DNA of 64,000 nucleotides from Pleodorina starrii (Eukaryota > Chlorophyta > Chlorophyceae > Chlamydomonadales > Volvocaceae). The stretch's first letter is position 1. The number at the start of each line of letters is the position of its first letter. The DNA lies in NCBI GenBank assembly GCA_030267565.1, contig BRXU01000014.1, forward strand, positions 2,268,001 to 2,332,000, written 5' to 3'. Below are positions 1-9,700 of this stretch, piece by piece. Below the pieces are notes generated by a model. The model had not been told where the DNA came from. It made no database searches and saw only the letters and a list, made by a program, of their open reading frames with translations. The position numbers were made by a program, and so were the translations under genes.

Positions 1-246
1 CAACTTGTGACGGATCCGGGAAAAATTTTGACCGGGCAGCTACGCGAGGCTTACGCGCAGTACATGGATGCGGTGCGCGAGCACCAGCAGCTCCTCCATT
101 TATTGACACAGCGAATGCTGCTTGAACAGCGGGAGAGAGTGGAGCCGGCCCCAAAGAGGCAACGCATGGTCCTGCCGGACTACGATTGCCGGACTACGAT
201 TACTAGAACCGGGTGCGCTGACACATGCGCATATTGTCATATATAG
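1..246 (+). CDS. Partial ORF, unknown, possible coiled coil (5' end outside window)
   Basis: The frame is open from base 1, so the start lies outside the window. It runs about 80 codons. The first 60 or so residues look protein-like: a helical stretch rich in Gln, Leu, Glu and Arg (QQLLHLLTQR, LLEQRERVE) followed by a basic nuclear-signal-like PKRQRM. After that comes a short DNA repeat (CCGGACTACGATT twice, about 177-202) and composition that looks less coding, so the real end may be earlier. I do not recognise a family. Its position beside a helicase fragment in the same AT-richer block suggests it belongs to one mobile or virus-like element. That is inference. Confidence 0.3.
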   Translation, partial: QLVTDPGKILTGQLREAYAQYMDAVREHQQLLHLLTQRMLLEQRERVEPAPKRQRMVLPDYDCRTTITRTGCADTCAYCHI

Positions 247-629
247 TGGGGACAGCGGCCGCAGTACAGTCAGCAGTGCTCGCAACGCATGGACTGGTAC
301 CAAGGAGAGCTGTGAAAGGAGATGCAGGGAAGAACTCTGAAAGAAGAACTGCTGGTGGTTGCGAAAGGCTGAAGTCACGGAGAAGAACGCCGGACGGTAC
401 GCCAACGACCTCAAGCGTATGTGCAGGTCTGTCTGCAAGGATTTGAAGACTACCCCACGCAGCCCCGTATTTAGCGCGGACATCCTAGGAGGCCGTCAGC
501 TGCATGAGAGCACACCCTGTGTATCCTCGGGCTTTAGGGAGCTGTTCAATTATCGCAAGCAACTTGCAACGGGCGCCAAAGTGGGCTGTTCTAGGTTAAT
601 GGACGTGTGAAACATGGTAGACCGAGCAG

Positions 630-1133
630 ATGAAGTTGCTAGAACTCGCGGCCGTAGTGGCCACTCCCAACGTAATCGATCACAAATTGGACTTGGAGCG
701 TCGCTGCGTTCTATTCATTTCAAGCAATTCTCCCAGCGAGACGCGCGGTGCGGGTAACACGTGGCCTGACGACCCGTGTGACGGCACTGTGCACATGAAA
801 GTGATCGGGTACATGTCCAACACAAAGCACACACCGAAACAGAAGGACAAGGATGAACAACAGTGCCAAGCTGCGCAAGTTGGCCGCAAAAAAGTTGTGC
901 CCGACGGCAATATTCCCACACACCTGCGGCACGTTCGGAGCATACTAGAGAGAAGCAAGGAAGCCGTAAATATATGTTGTAAGGTCATCATGAACACGCC
1001 GTATGCGTGTTGGACGCTAGGTCATGGTCTGAAGTCCGCCGGAGCGTGGTACCCACTTAGCATGCACACCTGGCACCTAATGATCTCCACCGTAGCAGGC
1101 TGGGTCCCGGGCAACCCGAAACGTACTCTTTAA
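630..1133 (+). CDS. Unknown ORF of 167 codons, doubtful
   Basis: An ATG-initiated frame of 167 codons with ordinary amino-acid composition and no family I recognise. It is moderately hydrophilic, with a Lys/Gln-rich middle and several Trp and His near the end. A frame on the opposite strand (680-997) overlaps most of it, so codon evidence alone does not settle which, if either, is real. Directly downstream, in another frame, a 36-codon ORF (1141-1251) encodes a hydrophobic stretch (PVLLAFIGVPAW) that could be a membrane segment or a frameshifted continuation. I treat it as possible debris of the mobile-element block at 1-3050. Confidence 0.2.
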   Translation: MKLLELAAVVATPNVIDHKLDLERRCVLFISSNSPSETRGAGNTWPDDPCDGTVHMKVIGYMSNTKHTPKQKDKDEQQCQAAQVGRKKVVPDGNIPTHLRHVRSILERSKEAVNICCKVIMNTPYACWTLGHGLKSAGAWYPLSMHTWHLMISTVAGWVPGNPKRTL

Positions 1134-1140
1134 ACCCATG

Positions 1141-1251
1141 ATGTACGCTTGGGCTATGCCGGGCGAACCAGTATTACTAGCATTCATAGGCGTTCCAGCG
1201 TGGTCGCTATTATTGAACACACCACACCCATTGTACGACGGCAAGATGTAG
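1141..1251 (+). CDS. Small hydrophobic ORF, 36 aa
   Basis: ATG TAC through TAG. The peptide holds one hydrophobic stretch (PVLLAFIGVPAWSLLL) of membrane-segment length. It follows the 630-1133 frame closely but lies in a different frame, so a frameshifted continuation of that ORF is as likely as a separate gene. No recognisable family. Confidence 0.15.
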   Translation: MYAWAMPGEPVLLAFIGVPAWSLLLNTPHPLYDGKM

Positions 1252-1254
1252 CGG

Positions 1255-1869
1255 CTACGAAGGTGCGGGGGGTAGTTTGACGGGAATGATATGTTGCGGA
1301 AGGAGTTGGCCCACGATGCTAAGATTTGCCCGGGTTGTGACTCTTGACAGCATGACGTACAGCAAGCCGGGGGTGAAGGCGTCTGACATGTGGACGAAAC
1401 ATCGGCCGGTGATTGTTGCGCCCTGCGCTCGGTGTGCCGTCAGGGCGTATGCCAGGGCCAGGGGGAAGGTCGCCTTAAAGAAAGAAGTGCCGCCGAGGTG
1501 TATAGATGCAACCCGAGAGCGTGTGACTCGAATGATGTGGTTGTTGTGGTGTAGCCGCACGGTGATAGATTGGAGGTGGTCGGAGTTGGTGCGATGGTAG
1601 TTTAGTTCCACAACCGTGCTTGTGCTGCCATTTGCAGCTCCCTTGCCAACGTCGAGGTTACGGGTGAGGATGACCTTTGCGCCTATGGCGACCTGCAGGA
1701 AAGGCCCCATGTACGTGATGCCTTTCGATTTGTTCATCCACTTGTTTAGCGTCTCCCCAAACGTGGCGTACTTTGGCACCGTGTCACCCAGCATTATGAG
1801 CATGCTGCGCATGGTCCCTGTTGGGCACGGCAAGTTGCGTCGGATGTAACATAAACACACATTATGCAT
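1255..1869 (-). pseudogene. PIF1-type DNA helicase, C-terminal fragment
   Basis: 204 codons carrying the C-terminal half of a PIF1/Helitron-type superfamily 1 helicase. A GAKVILTRNL block with a following NGSTSTVVEL corresponds to the region ahead of the last motifs. ALAYALTAHRAQGATI is the classic motif V (T-H-K/R-x-Q-G), and LLYVMLSRVTTRANL is motif VI. The Walker A and B motifs that should lie N-terminal are absent upstream on this strand, where instead there is a repeat array (1930-2164). The protein is therefore truncated, or its N-terminal part was a separate exon or has been lost. PIF1 helicases of this kind occur in Helitron transposons and in Polinton-like or larger algal DNA viruses. 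The sequence does not decide between them. Confidence 0.75.
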
Positions 1870-1929
1870 TTAAAAACCTGTTAACAGTACTTGCTTTACT
1901 GTTAGGCGCAGATTATCATTCATAGCGCG

Positions 1930-2164
1930 GGGCACGCGGGAAGCAAAGCCGTGGCCCGACGCAAGCAAAATATGTATCGGTCAGACTGAAAGTGCATAAC
2001 GTTTGCTAAAAAGAGCTCTGTTATTTACGTGTAAATAATGATATTGAAGGGCCCGGGACACGTGGCCCGACGCAGAAAATCTATCGGCCGTTTTCGAAGT
2101 GCATAACCTTGGTTAATGAGAAAGTGCTCTGTTATTTACGAGTAAATAATGATAGTGAAGGGCA
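1930..2164. repeat. Two direct repeats of about 111 bp, each with an 18-bp palindrome
   Basis: Copy A (about 1930-2052) and copy B (about 2053-2164) share GTGGCCCGACGCA, AGTGCATAAC, a GCTCTGTTATTTAC block and TAATGATA-TGAAGGG in the same order with scattered differences. Each contains TTATTTAC-NN-GTAAATAA (2021-2038 and 2132-2149): 8-bp inverted arms around a 2-base spacer. The arms are identical in both copies while the spacer differs (GT versus GA). The array lies upstream of the helicase fragment. This could be a promoter/operator or iteron-like pair; function unknown. Confidence 0.8.
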
Positions 2165-2296
2165 CGGCAAGGCACGGTGGATGAATGCCTTGGAAGAAAA
2201 ACAGGCAGCGGGCATTCGTAATGCCCATGCTTTAGGAGGCCGCAAAAGCGACAGAACAGGCTACAACTATGAAGGTGTTCTACTTGAAGGCGTTCA

Positions 2297-2662
2297 TCAG
2301 GGGCGTTCACCCTGTTTCGTTTCGTAAGTTATGGGCTTACCGGGGACGGGTCGCGCCGCGTCGTCGCCCGTCATTGTCCGCAAGCTGCTCTGGTAGGTTT
2401 CCCCGTGCAGCTTTAGTGCGTTGATCTGGGCCGGTGTCCGCTTCATATACAGCATGGGTCCGGGGACCGCTCCCAGACCGTTCAACATGCGGACCTGCGC
2501 ATCTGTGGGGTCTCGCTTGAGTCCCTGCCGCGCCGTTGTAGCGGCTAGTTGGGATGCCTGCTGAGCGAGATGCTGCGCGTATACTGAGCCTGGCAACGCG
2601 GCTGTCTGCAGACTGACAGTAGCTGTGTGCAGCACGGGACTCGCTGTTCGTTTTGGGGGCAT
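2297..2662 (-). CDS. Unknown ORF, 121 aa
   Basis: Begins ATG CCC CCA AAA with a basic N-terminus (MPPKRTASP), followed by an Ala/Gln-rich helical stretch and a C-terminal part rich in Thr, Gly and Pro. It reads like a real small protein rather than random translation, but I do not recognise its family. It overlaps by about 118 bases with the frame at 2545-2946, on the same strand. Both lie upstream of the helicase fragment and in the same orientation, which suits a compact mobile or virus-like element. A structural or accessory role is only a guess. Confidence 0.4.
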   Translation of the reverse strand: MPPKRTASPVLHTATVSLQTAALPGSVYAQHLAQQASQLAATTARQGLKRDPTDAQVRMLNGLGAVPGPMLYMKRTPAQINALKLHGETYQSSLRTMTGDDAARPVPGKPITYETKQGERP

Positions 2663-2946
2663 GATTGGTATAACGCCTCGCTATATTTCATCACGACCAC
2701 ATACTCATTAAAGACGTTTGCGCAGGCATAGAGGACCACGCTTATAGCCGGGCCGGCTGCTGAGTAGCCGCCGTACTGGCACGCACCCTTCGCCTTCTGC
2801 CCGATTTTCTTTCCATAGATTGTGGGGAGTCTTACGCGCGGATGCAGCGTACAAGTTATAGTCGCGATAAAGGCCGTGCGGCCCCTGGCAGAAAAGGTCA
2901 AGTGTCCGCTCGTCTTTGACGCCACTCTTCCGTGCGCGAAGAGCAT
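2545..2946 (-). CDS. Unknown ORF, 133 aa, overlaps the next ORF
   Basis: The part from about residue 15 to 100 looks coding: alternating hydrophobic/polar stretches (TAFIATITCTLHP, AISVVLYACANVF, YVVVMKYSEALY) suggest beta-strands. The last 30 residues, which overlap the start of the 2297-2662 frame, look less natural, so the true end may be near 2640 or the two frames may be joined by a frameshift. A further frame at 2708-3004 continues upstream in a shifted phase, consistent with a frameshifted larger gene. No family recognised. Confidence 0.35.
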   Translation of the reverse strand: MLFAHGRVASKTSGHLTFSARGRTAFIATITCTLHPRVRLPTIYGKKIGQKAKGACQYGGYSAAGPAISVVLYACANVFNEYVVVMKYSEALYQSCPQNEQRVPCCTQLLSVCRQPRCQAQYTRSISLSRHPN

Positions 2947-3004
2947 GACGAGGTGTCTCCGATTTCAGCCTATTGAAAGCACCGGCTTCCAGCGCAACCA
3001 GCAC

Positions 3005-4112
3005 AGGCGTCGCGGAGAAAATCGCGTCTTCGGAGCTAATTGAGCTAAATAGACCATGGTTTCACCGACTTCAGTTACACAGTGGTCAGCTTAACCAGGC
3101 CAGGCCAGGAGCCAGGCCAGATGGCACGACACGACACGCAATCCGTCCCACACGCACACACACTACTGTACAACCGGGCTACCTACCGACGTCCGCCCTC
3201 GTCCGCACACCGCCGCATGACAGGCAGGCAGGCAAGCACGGGGCGTCTCTCGTCTCCCGAACACATACACACACATACACATACACACGCGCGTGAACAT
3301 GTATACCTCGGAAGTGCTCGATTCAGCCCCGATACATCAGAACAACGAAGAGGCCTACCCTCCCTGGGCTCTTCCCAGCACCGGTAAGCCATGTGCCCAC
3401 GTCCCCACGCAATTGGGAATTGGGAAGGACTGAGGATCTGGATCTGGATCTGGCGGCGACAGCGGCTCCGGAGCCCACTGTGAAAACAACAACAACAGCA
3501 ACAGCTACAAGAGGGATAACGTACAAAACGGCGGCGCCCCGTGCCTTGCAGCGGATGCCCCGCGCTGTGTATTGCTGTGTGTGTATTGCTGTGTATGTGC
3601 TGCTGTGTGTGTGTTGCTGTGTGTGTGTGTGTGTGTGGCAGCAGCCTTCCGGCGGCACCGGCATGGAGTCACAACAACCACGGCATCATTGCTACGAACG
3701 CAGCCGCAAAGTACTACTTCTAGTCCTACCAGTATTACTAGTCCACACGTACTACTTCTACCTGTATTGTTATTTCTTCCACCGCCCGGCAGCAGCACGC
3801 AGTGACATCCGCGCCCATGTGCCCTTTCCATTATCCCCCGCCCCCCGGGCACACACACACGCGGGTGCGCACACACGCCGACACACGCGCTTCCCCTCCC
3901 TGGCGTTGTGCCCTGTGCGTGTGTCCCTCTCCCTACTTTCCCCGCCCCTCGATGGCCATTCCCCGGTCCGCCCCCGATACCCACACCGCCTGTCATTTCC
4001 CACCCGCACCGCCCTGCTCCACACCCTCCCCCCATGTCCTCCTCCTCCGTCCCACTGCTGAGGTCTCATCATCCCGCAGAACAGGTCGCATCGCCCCGCA
4101 GAAAAGGTCGTG
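3005..4112. other. Downstream of the R3H/G-patch gene: microsatellites and probable 3' UTR
   Basis: No convincing coding sequence. Contains (AC)n at about 3262-3293, (GT)n-rich tracts at about 3570-3640 and (CA)n-rich pieces at 3850-3895. On the minus strand the first clear TGTAA after the stop codon at 4113 is at 3075-3079, in the right orientation to end a 3' UTR of about 1 kb. TGTAA is the usual poly(A) signal of Chlamydomonas nuclear genes. Frames read here as protein are microsatellite translations. Confidence 0.5.
3075..3079 (-). terminator. Candidate TGTAA poly(A) signal of the R3H/G-patch gene
   Basis: TGTAA on the minus strand, the first one I find after the stop codon at 4113-4115. 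TGTAA is the standard poly(A) signal of Chlamydomonas nuclear genes. The implied 3' UTR is about 1 kb. Confidence 0.4.
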
Positions 4113-6738
4113 TCAGCCGTCCGCCCCCAAGCCCAGGCTGCGCGGCCGCACAAACGCCCGCAGCGGTTCCTGTCGGCCCTGCCTCGCCCGACCCAGGCCG
4201 TCGCCTTGCGTCCAACCCATACGGGCCATTAACCGCGAGCCGATGCCTGCGGGGAGGGAGGGGGAAGGGGAAGGGGAAGGGGAAGGGGAAGGGGAAGGGG
4301 AAGGGGAAGGGGAAGGGGAAGGGGAAGGGGAAGGGGAAGGGGAAGGGGAAGGGGAAGGGGAAGGGGAAGGGGAAGGGGAAGGGGAAGGGGAAGGGGAAGG
4401 GGAAGGGGAAGGGGAAGGGGAAGGGGAAGGGGAAGGGGGAGGGGGAGGGGGAGGGGGAGGGGGAGGGGGAGGGGGAGGGGGAGGGGGAGGGGGAGGGGGA
4501 GGGGGAGGGGGAGGGGGAGGGGGAGGGGGAGGGGGAGGGGGAGGGGAAGGGGAAGGGGAAGGGGAAGGGGAAGGGGAAGGGGAAGGGGAAGGGGAAGGGG
4601 AAGGGGAAGGGGAAGGGGAAGGGGAAGGGGAAGGGGAAGGGGAAGTGGAAGGGGAAGGGGAAGGGGAAGGGGAAGGGGAAGGGGAAGGGGAAGGGGAAGG
4701 GGAAGGGGAAGGGGAAGGGGAAGGGGAAGGGGAAGGGGAAGGGGAAGGGGAAGGGGAAGGGGAAGGGGAAGGGGAAGGGGAAGGGGAAGGGGAAGGGGAA
4801 GGGGAAGAGGAAGGGGAGGGAGGTGTTGGCACTCAAACTCGGTGAGAGCTAAGGGGCTATGTTGGGGGCTACCGGTATGTTGGGAGCGGTAACTTTTTTG
4901 TTGCGTCGTAAATGACGATGCAGCGCAGCGCAGTACAGCCCCTTCGCTCCATCGTGCGCGCCACGAACGACGACCGATCCATCCCACTCGCCGCCCGCCC
5001 ATCGTACCATTGCCGTATCGCTCGAAGGAGCCGTACTCGTAACTGAGGCTGGCGGGCGCAACCTCCTCCTGGAGCGGACCGCGACCCGCCGCCGCCGCCG
5101 CCGCCACCGCCGCCACCGTCGGTGCCAGTGGCAGCAGCGGCTCCGGAGCCGGCCGCGCTTGCATCTGCTGCCGCTGCTGCCGTCGCGCCTCCTTGGCCGC
5201 TTTCTTACCGGCGGCCTTCGCCTGGGTCACACCAACAGCAGCAGCAGCAGCACAGGCAGGCGAGCGGGCGTGTACACACATACACATGATCCTTGATAAA
5301 TTTGGTCTGTCAATTATATTTGGACTTTCAAAGGCGGATAACATGCAAGGAGATCTGGAAGTGGAAGCCATGTTTGCCTCTGTGGGTACGGCGGTACGGC
5401 ACGTGGTACGGTATCGTACACGGGCTGCACGCGCGTAGGCTTTGAATCCCACAACCATACAACCTCGCTGACCTGTTGCGCCGTCCGACCCAGCTCGCCA
5501 GCCGCCGCGGAAGCCGCCGTGCCCATGCCACCCGCGACGGCGCCCGCTGTCGCCGCCGCCGCTGTCGCCGCCGCCGCCGCTCCCCTCGTCCCGCCTCCCT
5601 GCTGTCGGCCCTTTCCGTCGCCGCCGCCACTGCCGGCCGCGCCGGCATTCTTGCCCTTGCCCTTTCTGGCCCCCTTGCCGCGCCGCCGATCCGTCTTCCA
5701 GCCCCCTTCCTCCGCTTCCGCCTCCGCTTCCGCTGCCTCCTCAGCCTCCCCACCGCCCATCACATCCCCTTCCGCGGCGGCTTCCCCATCCCCATCCCCG
5801 CCGCCGTCGCCCAATCCCTTCTCGGCCTCCATCTGGTCCTCCTTCCCCTGCTCCCCTGCCTCCGCCCTAGCGCTCGGCTGGAAACCCAGACCCAAGCCCA
5901 CGCCCATGCGCCGCCACGGCTCCGAAACCGCGCCGCCCGCCGCCGCCGCCTCTTCGACGTGGATCTGCCGCTCCTCCGCGTCGTACGCCGGCCCGAGGCA
6001 GAAGTGCGCCCGGAAGTACGACACGCCGCCCGCCAGGATCACCGGCCGGCCGTCACCGCCGCCGCCGGCGGCGGCGGCGGCGGCGCCAGCGTCCGCTGCG
6101 CCGGCGGTCGGCGCGGTGGCTGCTGCGCCGAGCAGCGGTTCCGGAGCCGGTACCAGCGGGGCCTCCTCCTCCTCCTCCTCCGGATGCGGCCTGAGCGGGA
6201 CGGGAAGTGGCTGTGACGTAACGGGGAGGCGGAGGAAGGTTCGCACCCACGCCCACGGCCCCCCCCCCCCCACAGCTTTGCCTGCGGTATCCGGACGGCC
6301 CTTCCCTCCCATTACCTCCTCTCACATTTCTACCGGTAATCGTGGGCTGCTTGCTGCAACCAGCTTCCTAAGGCACACCGCACCCCTTCACCCCCGCCCC
6401 CGCCCCCACCCACCTGAATCCCAGCCCGCCAAACGCCGCCGCCAGCCACTCGCGCTGTGGGTCCACGAACCCCAGGCCCCGGTGCGCCCCGCCCTCCTCC
6501 TCCTCCTCCTCCTCCTCCTCCTCCTCCTGCTGCTGCCGCCCGACAGCCTCCATACCGGCCGCCCGCACCCCGAGCTGCGGTGTGAGCGCGGCCCCCGCGC
6601 TGCCGCGAAGCCGCCCCTCGCCGCTGGCCGCCGTCCCCTCCCATCCCCTCAGCAGTCCGCCTTCAGCAGCGCTGCCGCGATGCGGCGCCGAGCCGCTCTC
6701 CCCCTCGCCGCCGCCGCCGCCGCCGCCGCCGCTGCCGC

Positions 6739-6786
<48 letters not shown>

Positions 6787-9700
6787 TGTCCGCGTCGCCT
6801 GCATCGGCACCCGCGCCGCCACTGGCGTCCACATCCCCGTCCTCGCCATCCGCATCTGATGCCCCGTCCTCGTCCCCGTTCTCGCTGCAGCCCTCGTCCT
6901 CGCCCTCGTCCTCGTCCTCGTTTTCGTCCTCCAGGTGGGGTTGGTTGTGGTGGTTGTGGTGGTTGTGGGAGTCCTCTGGGTCCCGCTGCACCTCACCGCG
7001 GACGAAGGCAACGGGCTGGCTGTAGCTGGCTGCACGACCCTGCAAGCAGGCGAAGAGGTACGGCATCAAACGAGGGTACGGCAGTATGGCAGTACGGCAG
7101 TACGGTGTTGCGCACACATGTGCGGAGAGCGGGGACCGTCTGTGTGTGTTGAGTTCGTGTGCGTGCGGGCGGGCGGCAGACGCGGCAGACGCGGCAGACG
7201 CGGCAGACGCGGCAGACGCATTTCGGTTTTCAGCATTCGGCATTCGCTTCGTTGCACACCTTGCCATTGCGGCCCTGCTGGCTGCCGGGCGTCGCCGCCG
7301 CCGCCGCGCCACCACTGCCGCCGCCCTTGCCGGCGTTCCCGCCCTTGCGGCCCCGCCGCGCCGCCGCCACTGACGCGGGCGTTACGTCGTGCATCGCCAT
7401 CCCCGCGGGACCCACGCCGGCCCCGGCGGCCGCGCCTCTCTGCTGCCGGGCCACCTCGGCCGCCACTATCTTATCCACCTGGGAAGGGCAAGGAAAGGGA
7501 AGGGAAGGGCAAGGAAAGGGAAGAGAAGGGCAAGGAAAGGGAAGGGAAGGGCAAGGAAAGGGAAGGGAAGGGCAAGGAAAGGGAAGGGAAGGGCAAGGAA
7601 AGGGAAGGGAAGGGCAAGGAAAGGGAAGGGAAGGGCAAGAAAAGGGAAGGGAAGGGCAAGGAAAGGGAAGGGAAGGGCAAGGAAAGGGAAGGGAAGGGCA
7701 AGGAAAGGGAAGGGCAGGGCAAAGGAAAGGGAAGGGACGAGGGGCCATAATAAAGACGATACCGCGACGGAGGACGAGGCCGCGGAGGGGTGGATTCCTC
7801 CCGGTGCCGTACCGGTGCCGTACCTTGGTTCTCGTCGCCTCGTCCGGGGCCTTCGTGCGGTCGGTGGGCTGCAGCAGCAGGAACTTGCGCTTGCGGGCGC
7901 CCTGGGGAGGGAGGGCAGGGGGGGGGCAGGAGCGGCGGCGGAGGAGGCGGCGGGCGCATCGGCATCAAGCAGCAGCAGCAGCAGCAGCAGCATTTGGAGG
8001 AGGAGGCGAGCCGGAGGGGAGCCCCGAATGAGGCCAGCGTGGAGTGGGTGTCAAGATGCGAAGGTGTGGAGCTTCAGCGGGCAGTGAAGTCGGTGCAGAG
8101 CCGGAGGAGGGCGGCAGGGAGGAGGGCAAGGGGCGGGGGGCAAGGACCGTCCTGGCGCCTGAGCAGCAACCGACACAGCAGGGGGCCAAGCAGGAGCACG
8201 TACCTGTACGGAGTGCTTCAGGCCGTACACGCCCGACAGCGACTGCGCCACAGACATGCCGTACGATCCCATCGGCTCGAGCGCCAGGACGTCGCCCTCG
8301 CCTGACACAAAGTCGGCGATCTGCTCGGCCACCCGTACGACATCGAAGCCCCGTACGGCCTCCCGGGCCGCGCGCTTGGCCTGCGACATCGGGGCGATGA
8401 CAACCACGACGATGATGACGGCGCGGGGAATAACCCGACTTTGGGTTTTGGGCACCTTTCGAATTGGCGACCATTTGGGAAGTGCCGGCAAAAATTAAAG
8501 CTCCCCGCCAAGCGCCTCCCAACGCCCGCCCCCGCCCGCCCTCGTCCCACGGGTTATCTCATCTGCTGCCCCTTTCCTTGACTTTACCTTCATCTTTTCC
8601 TTCTTCAGCTGCTTCTTCTCTCCGGGCCGCAGTGCCCCGCCCAGCGCCCCCATCACCAAGCTCCGCGGCTGCTGCTGCTGCTGCTGCTGCTGCTCCGACC
8701 GCTCTTCCCGCTGCTGTTGGCGGTTGCGGCCCGAGCGCAGCGCCGCCGGCGTGGCGCCGCCTGCGAATGGCAGTGGCGGTGGCGGCGGTGGTGGCACAAA
8801 TGGCGGGCGAGGCGTGCGCGGGAGCGGAGCGCGACGATCTCACACCGCATGTTGGCGGTGGCGGTGGCGGGTGGCGGTGGCGCGCGTGCGTTTTCGAGGC
8901 CGGTGCCATTTCTTTTCATCGCGCGCCAGGTGCGTGTGGATACCTTTGCGAGTGTTGTTGCTGCTGTTGATGTGATTATCGTGTCGTGTGCTCCTTTTGG
9001 ATATGCGCAACCATGACGAGCCTCGAGGGCAACGAGTGCCCCCAAACCCCCCGCGGGCCCCACCGCTCGCGGACTTGGCCATGACCGTCGCAGCCGTCCC
9101 CGCCGCCGCCGCTGCCGCCGCCGCCGCCGCGCGGACCTCTGCCCTGCTTCGCATCGCGAAGGGGAAGCGGTCGAGCCTGTTTAGGCCCTCCCCCGTGCAA
9201 TGCAGCGCCCCTCCTGGAGTGCTCGTCCCCGCCGCCGCCTCTCCAGCCTCCTCCCCTGCGCCGAGCGGCGCAAGGTCCGCCGCCGCCGCCGCCGCGGCGG
9301 CGGCGCCGCCAGCGGCCGCCGCCTCCTTCATGTCGGTGTCTCCACCGCCCGCCGCCGCCGCCGCCGCCGCTTGCTGGCGCTGCCGCTGCAGCGGAGACGA
9401 TGAAGGCAGAGGGACGCCCGCCGGTGCCGCCTGTACCAGGACCACTTGCTCCCGCCCATCACCGTCGTACCGGTATTCGTAATAGTACGGCACGTTTCCG
9501 GAGCGGCGGGGCTCGCCGCCGTGGCGGCGGCTGTGACGCAGGCCGGCGCGCCGGCCGTACGGCAAACCCTCGCACTCGTCCTCATCCTCGTCCTCCTCGG
9601 CGCTGCTGCTCCCGCTGCTGCCACCGCCGAGTCCGAGGCCCCCCGCCAGGAGCGCTGCATACATACGCACGCACACGTGCATACACACATACACGCACAC

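Noticed and set aside
3802..5458. Very long frames encoding Gly-Glu, Gly-Lys, Pro-Ser, Pro-Phe and Pro-Leu repeats on both strands
   Set aside because: All are translations of the (GGGGAA)n satellite, which has a 6-base period and no stop in most frames. It lies in an intron.
5476..6859. Plus-strand Ser/Pro/Ala-rich frames opposite the R3H/G-patch exons
   Set aside because: Shadow frames of GC-rich coding sequence on the other strand; no domain and no splice logic.
7389..8087. Lys/Gly/Arg-rich repeat ORFs over the 7481-7737 minisatellite
   Set aside because: Intronic repeat on the transcript strand of the R3H/G-patch gene; the frames do not connect to a domain.
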